Shown in pieces: positions 36,084-45,638 of a stretch of DNA of 64,000 bases (position 1 is the first letter of the stretch; each line of letters starts with the position of its first letter). Under the pieces are notes generated by a model. The model saw only the letters and a list, made by a program, of their open reading frames with translations, was not told the DNA's origin and ran no database searches. The stretch is from a virus, in IMG/VR virus record IMGVR_UViG_3300050120_000152, positions 248,001 to 312,000 of that record. One strand, given 5' to 3'. The position numbers were made by a program, and so were the translations under genes.

Positions 36084-38978
36084 TTAAAATTGTTGAAGCA
36101 TAGAAGGAGTCAGTGAAGTTACTATGTTAATATTATCTACTGATATACTTGGTTGAATAATTTCATTTTCCTTTGCATATACTTGAAACATATCACCGAA
36201 TATATGTGTGTTATAGGTTGGGACTAACACAATGGAACTTATATCATTTGGTAATGTAGTATGAATGTATGTTGCAAGTTCGGTGAAATAAAATGTTTGA
36301 CCAAATTCCCATTGATTGATATCAAAATATGCGTTGATAGCGTCTACAATAGCGGTCTTTACCTGATTATTGGTAAGTGTTGTATTTTGTGATCTTATAA
36401 CCTTAAACGATGCTTGCAAGGTGTTATTTGCGTTAGCACCAAATAATACTTTAATACTCCCCGAATGTAATATAATCTCATCACTAATCATTTTACTTTG
36501 TAGTAAATATCCATAATCATTTTTCAATTCAAATGGGGTAGGTGGGGTAGGTTGAATTAATATTTGCCCTGTTAACCATTGACGTAATAAATTATAATAT
36601 CCACGAGTAATTATATACGAATCTATTATATTCGATGGTGCCGGGTCAACCAAATGATAACGGGGTGTTCTATGCATCCATAAGAAATTGATATTCTCTC
36701 TACCCATCTCAACTTTCCATAGATTGGTACCAGCAGTTTGATCGGCATTATAGGATGCTACAGTAGCTGTCGAATATGGGACATATGACCATTCACATCC
36801 TGATACACACGCTCTATTAAAGTACACTAGTGTAGCCGGGGATATCAAATAAGATAATGTGACATAATCTGGTATACCATCACCATTAATATCGCCCGGT
36901 AATAATATTAGATCATTGATACTATCTAACCCTTTATTTTCACCTGTTTCATAGACATATTGACTAACAACATTTAAATTATAATTAGTAGTTAGTATAT
37001 GGTTATTTGGATCAGTGTTAGCAGATAAAACTACAATTTGGTCATAATTACCATTTAAAGTATCATAAGTGATAGTTTTAGCTTCAGTATTGGTAATCCA
37101 AAAATCCAATCCACTACTATGCATAATAACGCGTTTAGCTAGAAATTGTATATCCCAATAATAATCAGTTTGTGACTCTATAGAAATCCAATAACTTTGT
37201 GGTACTGTTAGCGAAACCTGCCATGTATTAGTAGGAACATCGTAGTTTAAATAAACTGTTTGTGGTAATGCATTAACCGCGTTAGATAATGCAGCCTGTA
37301 TTTGCATGGCTTCCAGTGTAGTAAATTGTGTGCGGATAAGTTGGGGTATAACACCAAATAGTAATGATTTTGTATAAAATTCATCTGTTGATAAAATAGG
37401 TTGAATATAGTTTGTAACCAATGCCATAGTTAAATTAACATTAGCGCCAAAATCTGGAGCAGGTAATGATCCGGGTGCTATTAACTTATCAACGGAATAA
37501 CTATTAAAATATATAACACCATCATCAGAAAACATTTTTACATTATCATAATATTCTCGTGGATCATGCCATTCAATATATTTTGAATCACCGGCAAATG
37601 TTCTATTAATAGCTCGTAATTTTAATATAGAATTATCTTGTAACATGAATTGATTATAATCTTGACCATTAACCATACGATCTTGAGTATAATATGCTGC
37701 TGGTGCTATTCTTCGGATATGTTCTATATCTTCTGATGGTGAAGCATTCTGGATAGAATCAACAAGTGAAAACGCAAATGTTAGTGTTTGTTTTTTGCCA
37801 TTATTGTCAGCATAGGCGATACTATTTGACATATTTTGAATAGCATTAGCAGGAATGACGGCATCACTATTTGCCGATATTCTTGACCATATTTCAAATG
37901 ATCCAGATGGAATAGCTGCGAAATTACCGTCACCAAATACTAATCTAAATTCATCATTATCTAAGGTTTCAATTTCATACTTATTCATGTTAGTATTAGT
38001 ATTGAAAATAATGTTTTGACCGTTGGCTACGTCAACCTGCATCCACTCGCCTGCACGAAGAGTACTACTACCATCGCCAACAATAATAGCACCATTAGAA
38101 TCGATATTATTTAACCATACGTCAGTATTATTAGAATTTTCTATCAAAACATCAAATGTTTGGTTTGGTGTTACACCATCAAATACAGTTGTAGTGCGCT
38201 GTAACTTCCCCTGTTTTGTAAAGAAAAAGAATCCAGTATTATCGGAGGCGTCACCAAGACCATCTGAAAGATATAGAATATTCGTACCTAAATTCTTTTC
38301 AGGCCGTTTTTCGTAAGGCCCATTAACATCCAATGATGCACTAACCAATTCCATTGGATAGGTAACCCCAGATACGTTTATATTATATGATATTACATTG
38401 TTATTTAATGGGTTATTATTTAATCCATAGAGTTCAAACACCACATCTTGTACTTGAATGCGATCTGATGGTAAAACTGAACCAAAATTTTGTGCTAATA
38501 CTCGATTGAGGACAATGAGAAATTGATCTTTCCATTGAGAATTGTTAGGATCATTCCATAAAATAGTAATATTGGTTAAATTATTACCACGAGAATCAAA
38601 TACCGATTCGGTAGTCGATATAGATGTAATTTTTACTAAACCTCTAGCTGGAATATTACGCGATGCATTGTATGATAATAATTTAGCTAATCGCAATACA
38701 GATTCTTTTCTATCTGCTTGAGTAACAATATTTTCGTGAGCATTCATATCTTGTCGATATGCTATCAATTCACCAACATAAGCAAATAATTCTAATATAG
38801 CAATAAGTTCTGAAGATTCAATATAATCATTAAAATCTTCTTCAGGATAATATAATTTCAAATAGTCAAGTAATGACTTTTTGATGCTATCAAAATCCCA
38901 AGCAGTAAAATTAATTTGTTGGAAGGCTGTGTAAGCCATTTCCCATGTTTCTGCTCGGTTAATTACTCTGGCTACCAT
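36084..38978 (-). CDS. 6: Baseplate wedge protein gp6-like
   Basis: At 964 aa it is larger than T4 gp6 (660 aa). The N-terminal stretch INFTAWDFDSIKKSLLDYLK, followed by YYPEEDFNDYIESSELIAIL, then AYRQDMNAHENIVTQADRK and LLSYNASRNIPARG, is the hallmark of the gp6/J-like wedge family. In T4 gp6 and gp7 form the core bundle and the inner ring of the baseplate. The extra length is mostly between residues 500 and 820, with an acidic DGDGIPDYVTL stretch that resembles a dockerin or EF-hand-like calcium loop and is unusual for gp6. It has an exact TATAAATA late box and an AGGATC ribosome site. Confidence 0.9.
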   Translation of the reverse strand: MVARVINRAETWEMAYTAFQQINFTAWDFDSIKKSLLDYLKLYYPEEDFNDYIESSELIAILELFAYVGELIAYRQDMNAHENIVTQADRKESVLRLAKLLSYNASRNIPARGLVKITSISTTESVFDSRGNNLTNITILWNDPNNSQWKDQFLIVLNRVLAQNFGSVLPSDRIQVQDVVFELYGLNNNPLNNNVISYNINVSGVTYPMELVSASLDVNGPYEKRPEKNLGTNILYLSDGLGDASDNTGFFFFTKQGKLQRTTTVFDGVTPNQTFDVLIENSNNTDVWLNNIDSNGAIIVGDGSSTLRAGEWMQVDVANGQNIIFNTNTNMNKYEIETLDNDEFRLVFGDGNFAAIPSGSFEIWSRISANSDAVIPANAIQNMSNSIAYADNNGKKQTLTFAFSLVDSIQNASPSEDIEHIRRIAPAAYYTQDRMVNGQDYNQFMLQDNSILKLRAINRTFAGDSKYIEWHDPREYYDNVKMFSDDGVIYFNSYSVDKLIAPGSLPAPDFGANVNLTMALVTNYIQPILSTDEFYTKSLLFGVIPQLIRTQFTTLEAMQIQAALSNAVNALPQTVYLNYDVPTNTWQVSLTVPQSYWISIESQTDYYWDIQFLAKRVIMHSSGLDFWITNTEAKTITYDTLNGNYDQIVVLSANTDPNNHILTTNYNLNVVSQYVYETGENKGLDSINDLILLPGDINGDGIPDYVTLSYLISPATLVYFNRACVSGCEWSYVPYSTATVASYNADQTAGTNLWKVEMGRENINFLWMHRTPRYHLVDPAPSNIIDSYIITRGYYNLLRQWLTGQILIQPTPPTPFELKNDYGYLLQSKMISDEIILHSGSIKVLFGANANNTLQASFKVIRSQNTTLTNNQVKTAIVDAINAYFDINQWEFGQTFYFTELATYIHTTLPNDISSIVLVPTYNTHIFGDMFQVYAKENEIIQPSISVDNINIVTSLTPSMLQQF

Positions 38979-39001
38979 TTTGATCCTGAAATTAGTCTAA
39001 T

Positions 39002-39009
39002 TATTTATA
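39002..39009 (-). promoter_or_regulatory. Late promoter, TATAAATA (gp6)
   Basis: Exact TATAAATA on the minus strand, 24 nt before the gp6 ATG. Confidence 0.7.
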
Positions 39010-39382
39010 CGGAGCTACTAGCAAAATTAATTTGTATACTCATTTGATCGCTATAATTCAAATAAGTATAATATACATCGGCAAATACCATCAAAGCATT
39101 TTGATCATATAATGGAATGACTCGCAAATCTTGTAATTGTACGCGAGGCTCATTTTTAAATACTGTGGTGATATCTTCTTCAACTATATACACCGTAGTA
39201 TCATCCAAGGGATCAAACATAAGATCGGGAATGCTGGTGCCATAATTAAACATCATCACACGTTCCCCTCGGCGAGTGTAAATATTATTAAGTATATCTT
39301 GTTTAATAATATCCACATTTCGCATTATCAAATCTTTATTATACTGATATTGTAATGATGAAAATCCAACGTATGCGTCCAT
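39005..39382 (-). CDS. 25: Baseplate wedge protein gp25-like
   Basis: A 125 aa protein, near T4 gp25 (132 aa). It has the family order: an N-terminal strand region, DIIKQDILNNIYTRRGERVMM, FNYGTSIPDLMFDPLDD, then the EPR core motif in FKNEPRVQLQDLRVIP and closing strands with the family's YYTY pattern. gp25 nucleates the sheath at the wedge, and homologues exist in type VI secretion (TssE). It is followed by gp6 in the same direction, as in T4. A GATAAATA box lies 20 nt upstream. Confidence 0.92.
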   Translation of the reverse strand: MDAYVGFSSLQYQYNKDLIMRNVDIIKQDILNNIYTRRGERVMMFNYGTSIPDLMFDPLDDTTVYIVEEDITTVFKNEPRVQLQDLRVIPLYDQNALMVFADVYYTYLNYSDQMSIQINFASSSV

Positions 39383-39401
39383 AGTATACTCTATAATCTA
39401 T

Positions 39402-39409
39402 TATTTATC
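39402..39409 (-). promoter_or_regulatory. Late promoter candidate, GATAAATA
   Basis: GATAAATA on the minus strand, 20 nt before the gp25 ATG. Confidence 0.45.
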
Positions 39410-39411
39410 TT

Positions 39412-39738
39412 TTATCTGCGCCAGAACTGACCGCGCGGTAAAATATCAATACCTTCAACACGATTAATAGATTTTGATGATTCACCGCCATCATCTACGA
39501 ATTGTGGATTGTGACTAGTATTATACTTACATTCTGGGTTAGGTGAATTTGCGGATGGGGTATCTCCCATCATAGTTCTAGGCCATGGTTCATGTGCGGG
39601 AACCCTATTAGTCCAAGGTGCAGCATCAGTAAAAGACAAACATGAAGGTGTTGCGGCAGTAGGCAGTACACCAGCATAGGATGAGCCTAAATTAATTGGA
39701 GTAAACCCTGTAACTACATTTTCATTTATGCTTATCAT
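39412..39738 (-). CDS. Small baseplate-associated protein after gp5
   Basis: A 108 aa Pro/Ser/Asn-rich protein with no helical or hydrophobic segments. It contains NRVPAHEPWPRTM near residues 44-56, a short motif I associate with phage tail-spike and hub proteins. Two Cys (PSCLSF, PECKY) and His in AHEPWP and TSHNPQ could bind a metal. It sits between gp5 and gp25, the place of the PAAR-type gp5.4 spike tip in T4, but I see no PAAR signature. It may cap or attach to the hub needle, by position only. Confidence 0.6.
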   Translation of the reverse strand: MISINENVVTGFTPINLGSSYAGVLPTAATPSCLSFTDAAPWTNRVPAHEPWPRTMMGDTPSANSPNPECKYNTSHNPQFVDDGGESSKSINRVEGIDILPRGQFWRR

Positions 39739-39740
39739 AA

Positions 39741-41885
39741 TTATCCTCTCACATGATCAAAGACTGTTAACGCTACCGGGTCAATAGATGGTATATGGAA
39801 TGGAATTACACATTCCATATTAACTTGTAATCCAGTAGTTATTAATGGTAATACAACTTCGAATGACGATGGTAAAGTAATATGTATATTTGCTAATGCT
39901 CCCAATGTTTGAATAGCATTTTCTGCATAGCTAACATAACCTTCGATTTCAGAAAGAATAGTAGATGATGGTATATTAAGTTCAGATAACACACCTATTG
40001 CCGTACTGATTGTACTTAATGCAGTATTGGCATAATAAGACAATGTATCTAACTGTAACCCATTTTCATTAAGTTTACCCAAAATACTACCTGCCCCACC
40101 CAATGTAGGCAATGACATATTTAATGATGTAGATATCATATGTATGTCATTAGTAGCTTGTAGCATTAATCCACCAGCGCTAAATGATAATGATGGTGCT
40201 AATGGATTACATGATATTGCGGATAATAAATTATTATCTCCCATAACCATATCGAATGATTCTCTGTTTTTAGCTACTGAAAATAAGTTACTTCCCGGAT
40301 CAGTAGGTGAGTTACTTGCTAATGTAGTATTTCCACCAGATTGTACGTCAAATGTTCCAGTGGTAGAAATGGTTACCGCAATATCAGTTACACCTATCTG
40401 ACTATTGGGCGATTTTATAATAACTTGTCCAGTTTCCGAATTACCGCCCACTGATTGTATGATAACATCACCACCCATAGATTTTAATACAAGATTTTCC
40501 CATGATGCTATATTCATGGTTCCTTCATAAGAATATATATTAACGTCAGATTTAGATGCCAACCAATATTCATCAATAGCAAACATGTTGGCTTTACCAC
40601 TAGCAGACATGTTATAATCTCCGGTTACTGATAAATTATAATGTCCATCATTTGTAATTATATCTATATCATTTTTAACTTGTGTGGAAAAATCACTTCC
40701 TACAGTTAAACAATAATTTCCACCTATTTCTGACATAGCATCACTCAAGCTCATTTGACGATATATCGTAGACAACAAATGTAAGTCATTTTGTGCTTGA
40801 ATTCTGACTTGACCAGATAATGGTGCTTCGGACATTTTTTCTAAACCATTATCAGTACCGGCGTAGATATACACGCCTTCTTTACCCTGAATTCGAACTG
40901 ATCCACCAGCATTTATATTAACATCCATATCAGAACTTAAAGATATTCTTCGGCTAGAGTATACGTCTACATTACCCGCAGAATCCATTTCCATCCATGC
41001 ATTACCCGTATTGGTTTTTACATAAATTCTATCATTAGTATCATCCATCAATATCATATGACCAGATGCAGAACGTAATTTAGTTCTACTATTAAAAATT
41101 CTATCATCCAAGGTAATAGAAGCAAATCCCGGCGAAGTCAATGCAATAACTTTAGATGCTTTGAACGATAATCCACCAAATCCACTCCAATCATACCCAT
41201 TTGATCCAACGATATCTTGATTGAATCCAAATTGTTGGGATTTGGCGATATCTTCTTGCATTTGATCTAAATATGACCCTTTATCGGGTGTTGGTGGTTG
41301 ATTAAGTGAACCATCTACTGCAGCAATAGAATAGTCTGCTATTCTAGCTTGCCATTCAGGTGAATTATTATTACCACCAAATGAGGCTTTAGCATTGTCA
41401 TATGCTGGCTGAATAGGTTTTCCCGCTGATGATAATGGGCCATCGGCAGACCCACCAGATGACCATTTAAACCGACCATTACCTAAAGTGTGGGTTTCTT
41501 GTTGATCATACATAGTACCAATCCAGTAGCGCCGACGAAGATCGCCGTCAATACATCCTACTAATACATTAGCCCCTACTTCGGGGATAGCCCAGAATCC
41601 ATAACTTACAGCACCAGTCGTAGTTTGACCATTACGCTCAAATGATGAGTTAGCAATAGTACCACCAAAGGGTGAGATATAAACTGCCCAAGGCAATTGT
41701 AATATTTTAGATGGATCATCGCCATGAGACGGACAAAATACTCTTAATCGACCTTGTTGTAAAGGATCATCCGTATCAACAACAATACCAGCGGTTAATG
41801 AAGTAGTAACATGAAAATAATCACCTTTATTATCGGTAGAATATCTTTTGTCTAAAATATCTAATAGTTCATCTTGGTTAATCAT
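39741..41885 (-). CDS. 5: Baseplate hub/needle protein gp5-like (VgrG-type), without lysozyme domain
   Basis: A 714 aa protein. Residues 1 to about 160 contain the gp5/VgrG OB-fold: TAGIVVDTDDPLQQGRLRVFCPSHGDD, LPWAVYISPFGG, FWAIPEVGANVLVGCIDGD and RYWIGTMYDQ. The middle and C-terminal parts (about 230-560) are repeated short strands (KASKVIALTSPG, GNVDVYSSRRISLSSDMDVNINAGGS) typical of the gp5 needle beta-helix. T4 gp5 has a lysozyme domain between OB-fold and needle; here that domain is missing and a lysozyme is found in the next gene upstream. It overlaps that gene by 4 bp (ATGA), so the two are co-translated. Confidence 0.85.
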   Translation of the reverse strand: MINQDELLDILDKRYSTDNKGDYFHVTTSLTAGIVVDTDDPLQQGRLRVFCPSHGDDPSKILQLPWAVYISPFGGTIANSSFERNGQTTTGAVSYGFWAIPEVGANVLVGCIDGDLRRRYWIGTMYDQQETHTLGNGRFKWSSGGSADGPLSSAGKPIQPAYDNAKASFGGNNNSPEWQARIADYSIAAVDGSLNQPPTPDKGSYLDQMQEDIAKSQQFGFNQDIVGSNGYDWSGFGGLSFKASKVIALTSPGFASITLDDRIFNSRTKLRSASGHMILMDDTNDRIYVKTNTGNAWMEMDSAGNVDVYSSRRISLSSDMDVNINAGGSVRIQGKEGVYIYAGTDNGLEKMSEAPLSGQVRIQAQNDLHLLSTIYRQMSLSDAMSEIGGNYCLTVGSDFSTQVKNDIDIITNDGHYNLSVTGDYNMSASGKANMFAIDEYWLASKSDVNIYSYEGTMNIASWENLVLKSMGGDVIIQSVGGNSETGQVIIKSPNSQIGVTDIAVTISTTGTFDVQSGGNTTLASNSPTDPGSNLFSVAKNRESFDMVMGDNNLLSAISCNPLAPSLSFSAGGLMLQATNDIHMISTSLNMSLPTLGGAGSILGKLNENGLQLDTLSYYANTALSTISTAIGVLSELNIPSSTILSEIEGYVSYAENAIQTLGALANIHITLPSSFEVVLPLITTGLQVNMECVIPFHIPSIDPVALTVFDHVRG
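39793..39820. repeat. Intragenic hairpin near the 3' end of the gp5-like gene
   Basis: ATATGGAATG and CATTCCATAT with an 8-nt loop, inside the last 30 codons. Confidence 0.5.
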
Positions 41886-44323
41886 GTTTTATCATCCGTG
41901 CGATATAATTGTAGAGATTGTGTAAAAAACGATCCAGTAATAACCGATTTTATTACTCCAAGATGATAATATCCTGTATAATAATATTGTAGCGGCATAT
42001 CTTTTGGTATAGTCAGGCCAATGCTATTAGATGGTTTAATATATACATCCAATTTTGCATACATTGGATAATATTCAGGGAATTTATAAAAATTTGGTGA
42101 GTCTGCATCTTCAGCAGATACCTTTATCGGATTTCTAAATAAATCTGATAATAAATTAGGATTTCCTATAATAGTAATATATAATTTTGATGTTTGTGTT
42201 AAGTTTGTTTTCACTAAATTATCTATTGATATTGGGCCATTAGGGCGCTCTAATCCAAAGTTTTTAGGATTAGCCATCCCTCTAACACCCGAATAAGCCG
42301 TATTAAAAAATCCTATATCAGGATTACGTTCTAACATGATCTGCTCTCTATTACCATAGATTGATAGATTATTGGTACTATTATTAGGTTGACTCATAAT
42401 ACCTAAATCAGTATCCGAAAATAATGACATTGATAATTTTATGATATCTCTATCTCTACCATTTTTTTGGTAAGTAAATTCTAATGGTTTAAAAAACCCC
42501 TCCCCAGTTCCCGGCCCAGAATCAGTAGTAGTGCTATTTAATGGTACAACATATTGTTTAATCGTTATATTAAATTCATATTTCGTGTCACACGTTTTGA
42601 CGCATGAAATATTACATTTATAGCTTTTTTGTAAGGATGAGGCAGAGATAGCATCATTACCCACTTGATTTGATAATTTCATTAAGTTATTAACTACTTT
42701 GGTAAGCATCTTACCGGGCTTAACTTGATATACCTTTATCCCTGATGATGTTTGAGATTGGTCAGGTTGTTCAAATGGCATATTTCTATTATCTATAATA
42801 TAGTCATTATAGATAGGGTCTAGATTTATATTATAATCTATAGGTAATATTCCATCAGATTTTTTTTGGTCATTGGGGATAAGCGAATCAACATAATTAT
42901 TATTTATAGATGCTAACCATTGTGATAATGTCGATGGTGGTGGTGATTTTAGAGCTTTCAGCGCTGCCTCAAGACCATTCATAACATCTTGAATAGTTTT
43001 CATTGTTTTATCACTATTTAATCTGCGGCTTCTATACCCATTTAACGCATCGTTTTTAGCCTTTATATCAATGTTTTGGTTTGATCCATGATCTAAATTA
43101 TTTTGTACTGGTGCTGGTTGATTCCCGGTAGGTGGTGGCAGACCACCGAATATAGCAGCTTCAGCAGCGCGACGATTTACTAAGCTTTGATTTACCTTAC
43201 CTCCAGAATATACATAATCATTAAATGCTTGTTGTGCACCATTATAATCACCTGAATTGAGTTTTGCTAATAATCCTTTATATCCATTAGCACCTACGTT
43301 ATAAGTTAAACTTACTAAGGCATCATATTTACCTTGGTCTAATAATACAGTAACCTTGGTACGTACAGCAGCTTGCGCCCATTGTAAATCTTCCAATAAA
43401 AATGCATCTGCTTGTGATTGATTAATCACATCACCCTCATGTACACCTTTTCGGTGACCATAACCAATAGCCCATGCATTTACATCCCAATAAGCCGTTA
43501 ATCGTAATCCTTCAAATTGTTTTATTAAATTTAAACCGGCATCACTTATCGAGAACGATGATGCTGGTTGACCATTATTAATAGTTACCGTTGGTGTAGG
43601 TGTTAATCCCGGTACTGGAGTTGGAGTTATAGTAACCGTAGGGGTAACGGTAATAGTTGCTGTTGGAGTAACGGTAGGTGTGGTTACATATGATTGGGCG
43701 CTTGCAATGTTAGCAGAGGTATTACTATCTTGATGAGTAATAGTCATCTGAAACATTTTTGAATAATTTGGTAATAATGAAAATGTATTATAATCTGCAA
43801 CATATAACATTGTATAAAAATTATTAATAGTATCGACATCATTATATGAATGTGTAAGATTATACATATGAAAAATTAGAGGTTTGATCGGTATAATTTC
43901 AGTTTTATCGTCATATGTAGTGCCAATGATATATGTTTTTAATGCAAATATAATATGTGTTTCTGATATATTTAATTTTGATGCGACCTGATCACGTAAA
44001 AAATTTTGAAAATATCCACCTACCGAATCGGTAATAGTTAATGCTCCCGTCATAGATGATGTTGATAAATCAAAAAATGAATGAAAGGAAAATTCATTTT
44101 CATGCGAATATATGATGAATGAATTATCGACAAACTCATTTACTACTACTATACCGGGTTGACCGCACCCAGTACCCACAAATTCTGTACCAGCTTTACC
44201 AATAGTATAATCTATTGTACTATTAACCGCATCAGAGGTAGTGGTAAATGCGACCAAAATATTTTTGATCACATAACTTCTATATTTCATTAACGGATTT
44301 TGTGTATCTGACGTATTAGGCAT
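41882..44323 (-). CDS. Baseplate hub protein carrying the tail lysozyme (GH24) domain
   Basis: An 813 aa protein in three parts. Residues 1-212 are an unassigned N-terminal domain; 213-255 are a Thr/Pro linker. Residues 256-393 are a phage-type lysozyme: KQFEGLRLTAYWD with catalytic Glu270 and Asp279, then WAIGYGH, SLTYNVGANGYKG and NRRAAEAAIFGG. The Thr of the T4 Glu-Asp-Thr triad appears to be Ala284. Residues 394-813 are a large domain rich in strands with a CVKTCDTKYEF stretch, perhaps a hub/gp27-like part. It probably digests peptidoglycan during injection, the role of gp5 in T4. The placement beside a lysozyme-free gp5 suggests the domain moved between hub subunits. Confidence 0.75.
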   Translation of the reverse strand: MPNTSDTQNPLMKYRSYVIKNILVAFTTTSDAVNSTIDYTIGKAGTEFVGTGCGQPGIVVVNEFVDNSFIIYSHENEFSFHSFFDLSTSSMTGALTITDSVGGYFQNFLRDQVASKLNISETHIIFALKTYIIGTTYDDKTEIIPIKPLIFHMYNLTHSYNDVDTINNFYTMLYVADYNTFSLLPNYSKMFQMTITHQDSNTSANIASAQSYVTTPTVTPTATITVTPTVTITPTPVPGLTPTPTVTINNGQPASSFSISDAGLNLIKQFEGLRLTAYWDVNAWAIGYGHRKGVHEGDVINQSQADAFLLEDLQWAQAAVRTKVTVLLDQGKYDALVSLTYNVGANGYKGLLAKLNSGDYNGAQQAFNDYVYSGGKVNQSLVNRRAAEAAIFGGLPPPTGNQPAPVQNNLDHGSNQNIDIKAKNDALNGYRSRRLNSDKTMKTIQDVMNGLEAALKALKSPPPSTLSQWLASINNNYVDSLIPNDQKKSDGILPIDYNINLDPIYNDYIIDNRNMPFEQPDQSQTSSGIKVYQVKPGKMLTKVVNNLMKLSNQVGNDAISASSLQKSYKCNISCVKTCDTKYEFNITIKQYVVPLNSTTTDSGPGTGEGFFKPLEFTYQKNGRDRDIIKLSMSLFSDTDLGIMSQPNNSTNNLSIYGNREQIMLERNPDIGFFNTAYSGVRGMANPKNFGLERPNGPISIDNLVKTNLTQTSKLYITIIGNPNLLSDLFRNPIKVSAEDADSPNFYKFPEYYPMYAKLDVYIKPSNSIGLTIPKDMPLQYYYTGYYHLGVIKSVITGSFFTQSLQLYRTDDKT
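43558..43687 (-). repeat. Thr/Pro linker before the tail lysozyme domain
   Basis: About 43 codons of Thr/Pro/Val/Ile repeats of the same composition as in the fibre and giant proteins. Confidence 0.75.
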
Positions 44324-44325
44324 TA

Positions 44326-44661
44326 TTAATCGCTGGTCAAGTTATATAGGGTACGCGCATAAGATGGTAATATAAGAACGCTACCTACAGTAAGCTCTTC
44401 ATTGATATCTACAATATTATTATATTGTAATACCAGCCATTGAAAATCATCTCTACCATATAATTTATATGAAATTTTGTCGGCTCGGAATGCATAATCT
44501 GATGTTATAGTAAATTTTACATCGGTAATATTATCAGTAGGGAACGTAGCTTTATCCCAATATCCTAAGAATTGCCCTGATATTTCTGTAGTACCGCCAC
44601 GAACCATTCTACAGTTTTTATTATTTAAAGAACTTTTATTTTGATAGAGTTTAAATGCCAT
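44326..44661 (-). CDS. 53: Baseplate wedge protein gp53-like
   Basis: A 111 aa protein, shorter than T4 gp53 (196 aa). The region YKLYGRDDFQWLVLQYNNIVDINEEL matches the gp53 pattern of an aromatic Tyr, then a polar turn, then WVLL and an Asn-containing D-P/D-I loop. The end (VGSVLILPS) resembles the LysM-like close of gp53 homologues. gp53 joins wedges around the hub in T4. It is flanked by hub and tail-tube-cap genes, and the 2-6 bp gaps indicate co-expression. Confidence is moderate because of the short length. Confidence 0.6.
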   Translation of the reverse strand: MAFKLYQNKSSLNNKNCRMVRGGTTEISGQFLGYWDKATFPTDNITDVKFTITSDYAFRADKISYKLYGRDDFQWLVLQYNNIVDINEELTVGSVLILPSYARTLYNLTSD

Positions 44662-44667
44662 AATTAA

Positions 44668-45525
44668 TTACCATTGGGTCAAATTACCTTTTTTATAGTC
44701 AGCATATATAAATGATCCAAGATCATCACTGCTTCTTACTTCTTTAAGGACTATAGATACATTTTGTATAATAGGTACCCATATAGCTACTCCATTAATA
44801 TCTTTAGTGTTTATATAATCTATTTCTGATGAATACTCAACATTAAGAGATTGAATCATTACTGGAATACCTCGTATTACATTACCATAAGCAAACAATC
44901 TAAGAGTTTCAGGTTCGGCGCCACCAAGACCTTCGCCTTTCCCTAATACTGGCATTCTCCATGCCTTCAATGTATTTAAATATGTATTATTGGCCGTGGC
45001 TTCTTGCGCTGTTCTAGATATAAACTTAGCATTAATACTAAATGCCCTAGATGGGCTACCCATATAAAATACGATAGATGCTGCTGCGCGAATATCACCA
45101 ATATCTACTAATATTACAGTGCCTGCTTCTGACATATCTGGTGTAGCGTTAAATATTACTGACGAAAATAATGATGTACCCGTTTTACTATCATTTAATG
45201 ATGATACTGTATCAGTATGACCAAACGCATCACCCGATAATCCTATAGTACCCGTGCCAGTTCTACCCACTAATACTACTTTTTGGACAGCATTAGGGTC
45301 AACTGACGATAATGCTGATACTCGTGAAACATAATCTTTCGCGCTATCTGATATAGAATTTGCCTCTTGTTGGGGAGTAGACCCATTAAATGCGGTTCTA
45401 AGTTGTTGCGCCTGTGCTGCAGCTGTTTGTACCCCTACCCCTGCAGCAGCAACATTCACATTAGGCGTATTCGGGGATACCACTGGCTGAACAGCTGGTG
45501 TGGTGTGATCTATTGTTTGCGTCAA
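44668..45525 (-). CDS. 48: Baseplate tail-tube cap (gp48-like), TTG start
   Basis: A 285 aa protein. Residues 1-70 are Ala/Gln/Pro-rich and flexible. The rest has the tail-tube-like pattern of gp48/gp54: LKAWRMPVLGKGEGLGGAEP, ETLRLFAYGNVIRGIPVMIQ and SLNVEYSSEIDYI. gp48 caps the hub and starts the tail tube. The start codon is TTG at 45525, backed by a strong GAGGAAAG ribosome site 6 nt upstream and no better ATG nearby. It is the first gene of the 31-kb minus-strand tail run, preceded by an exact TATAAATA box. Whether it is 48 or 54 is decided here by size and order only. Confidence 0.62.
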   Translation of the reverse strand: MTQTIDHTTPAVQPVVSPNTPNVNVAAAGVGVQTAAAQAQQLRTAFNGSTPQQEANSISDSAKDYVSRVSALSSVDPNAVQKVVLVGRTGTGTIGLSGDAFGHTDTVSSLNDSKTGTSLFSSVIFNATPDMSEAGTVILVDIGDIRAAASIVFYMGSPSRAFSINAKFISRTAQEATANNTYLNTLKAWRMPVLGKGEGLGGAEPETLRLFAYGNVIRGIPVMIQSLNVEYSSEIDYINTKDINGVAIWVPIIQNVSIVLKEVRSSDDLGSFIYADYKKGNLTQW

Positions 45526-45562
45526 AGTTCTTTCCTCATTATACTAATTCATATATTACCAA

Positions 45563-45570
45563 TATTTATA
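45563..45570 (-). promoter_or_regulatory. Late promoter, TATAAATA (leftward)
   Basis: Exact TATAAATA on the minus strand, 38 nt before the TTG start of the gp48-like gene. Confidence 0.7.
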
Positions 45571-45607
45571 TCGTTTATAGATACAATTTTCTTGCATGTT
45601 TTAGAAA

Positions 45608-45615
45608 TATAAATA
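45608..45615 (+). promoter_or_regulatory. Late promoter, TATAAATA (rightward)
   Basis: Exact TATAAATA on the plus strand, 23 nt before the gp26 ATG. It is divergent from 45563-45570, with 37 bp between the boxes. Confidence 0.72.
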
Positions 45616-45638
45616 GTTTAACAAATGAGATATACCAT

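Noticed and set aside
45498-45638. 47-codon N-terminal extension of the gp26-like gene
   Set aside because: It would cross both divergent late promoters and the start of the gp48-like gene; the ATG at 45639 fits the family start better.
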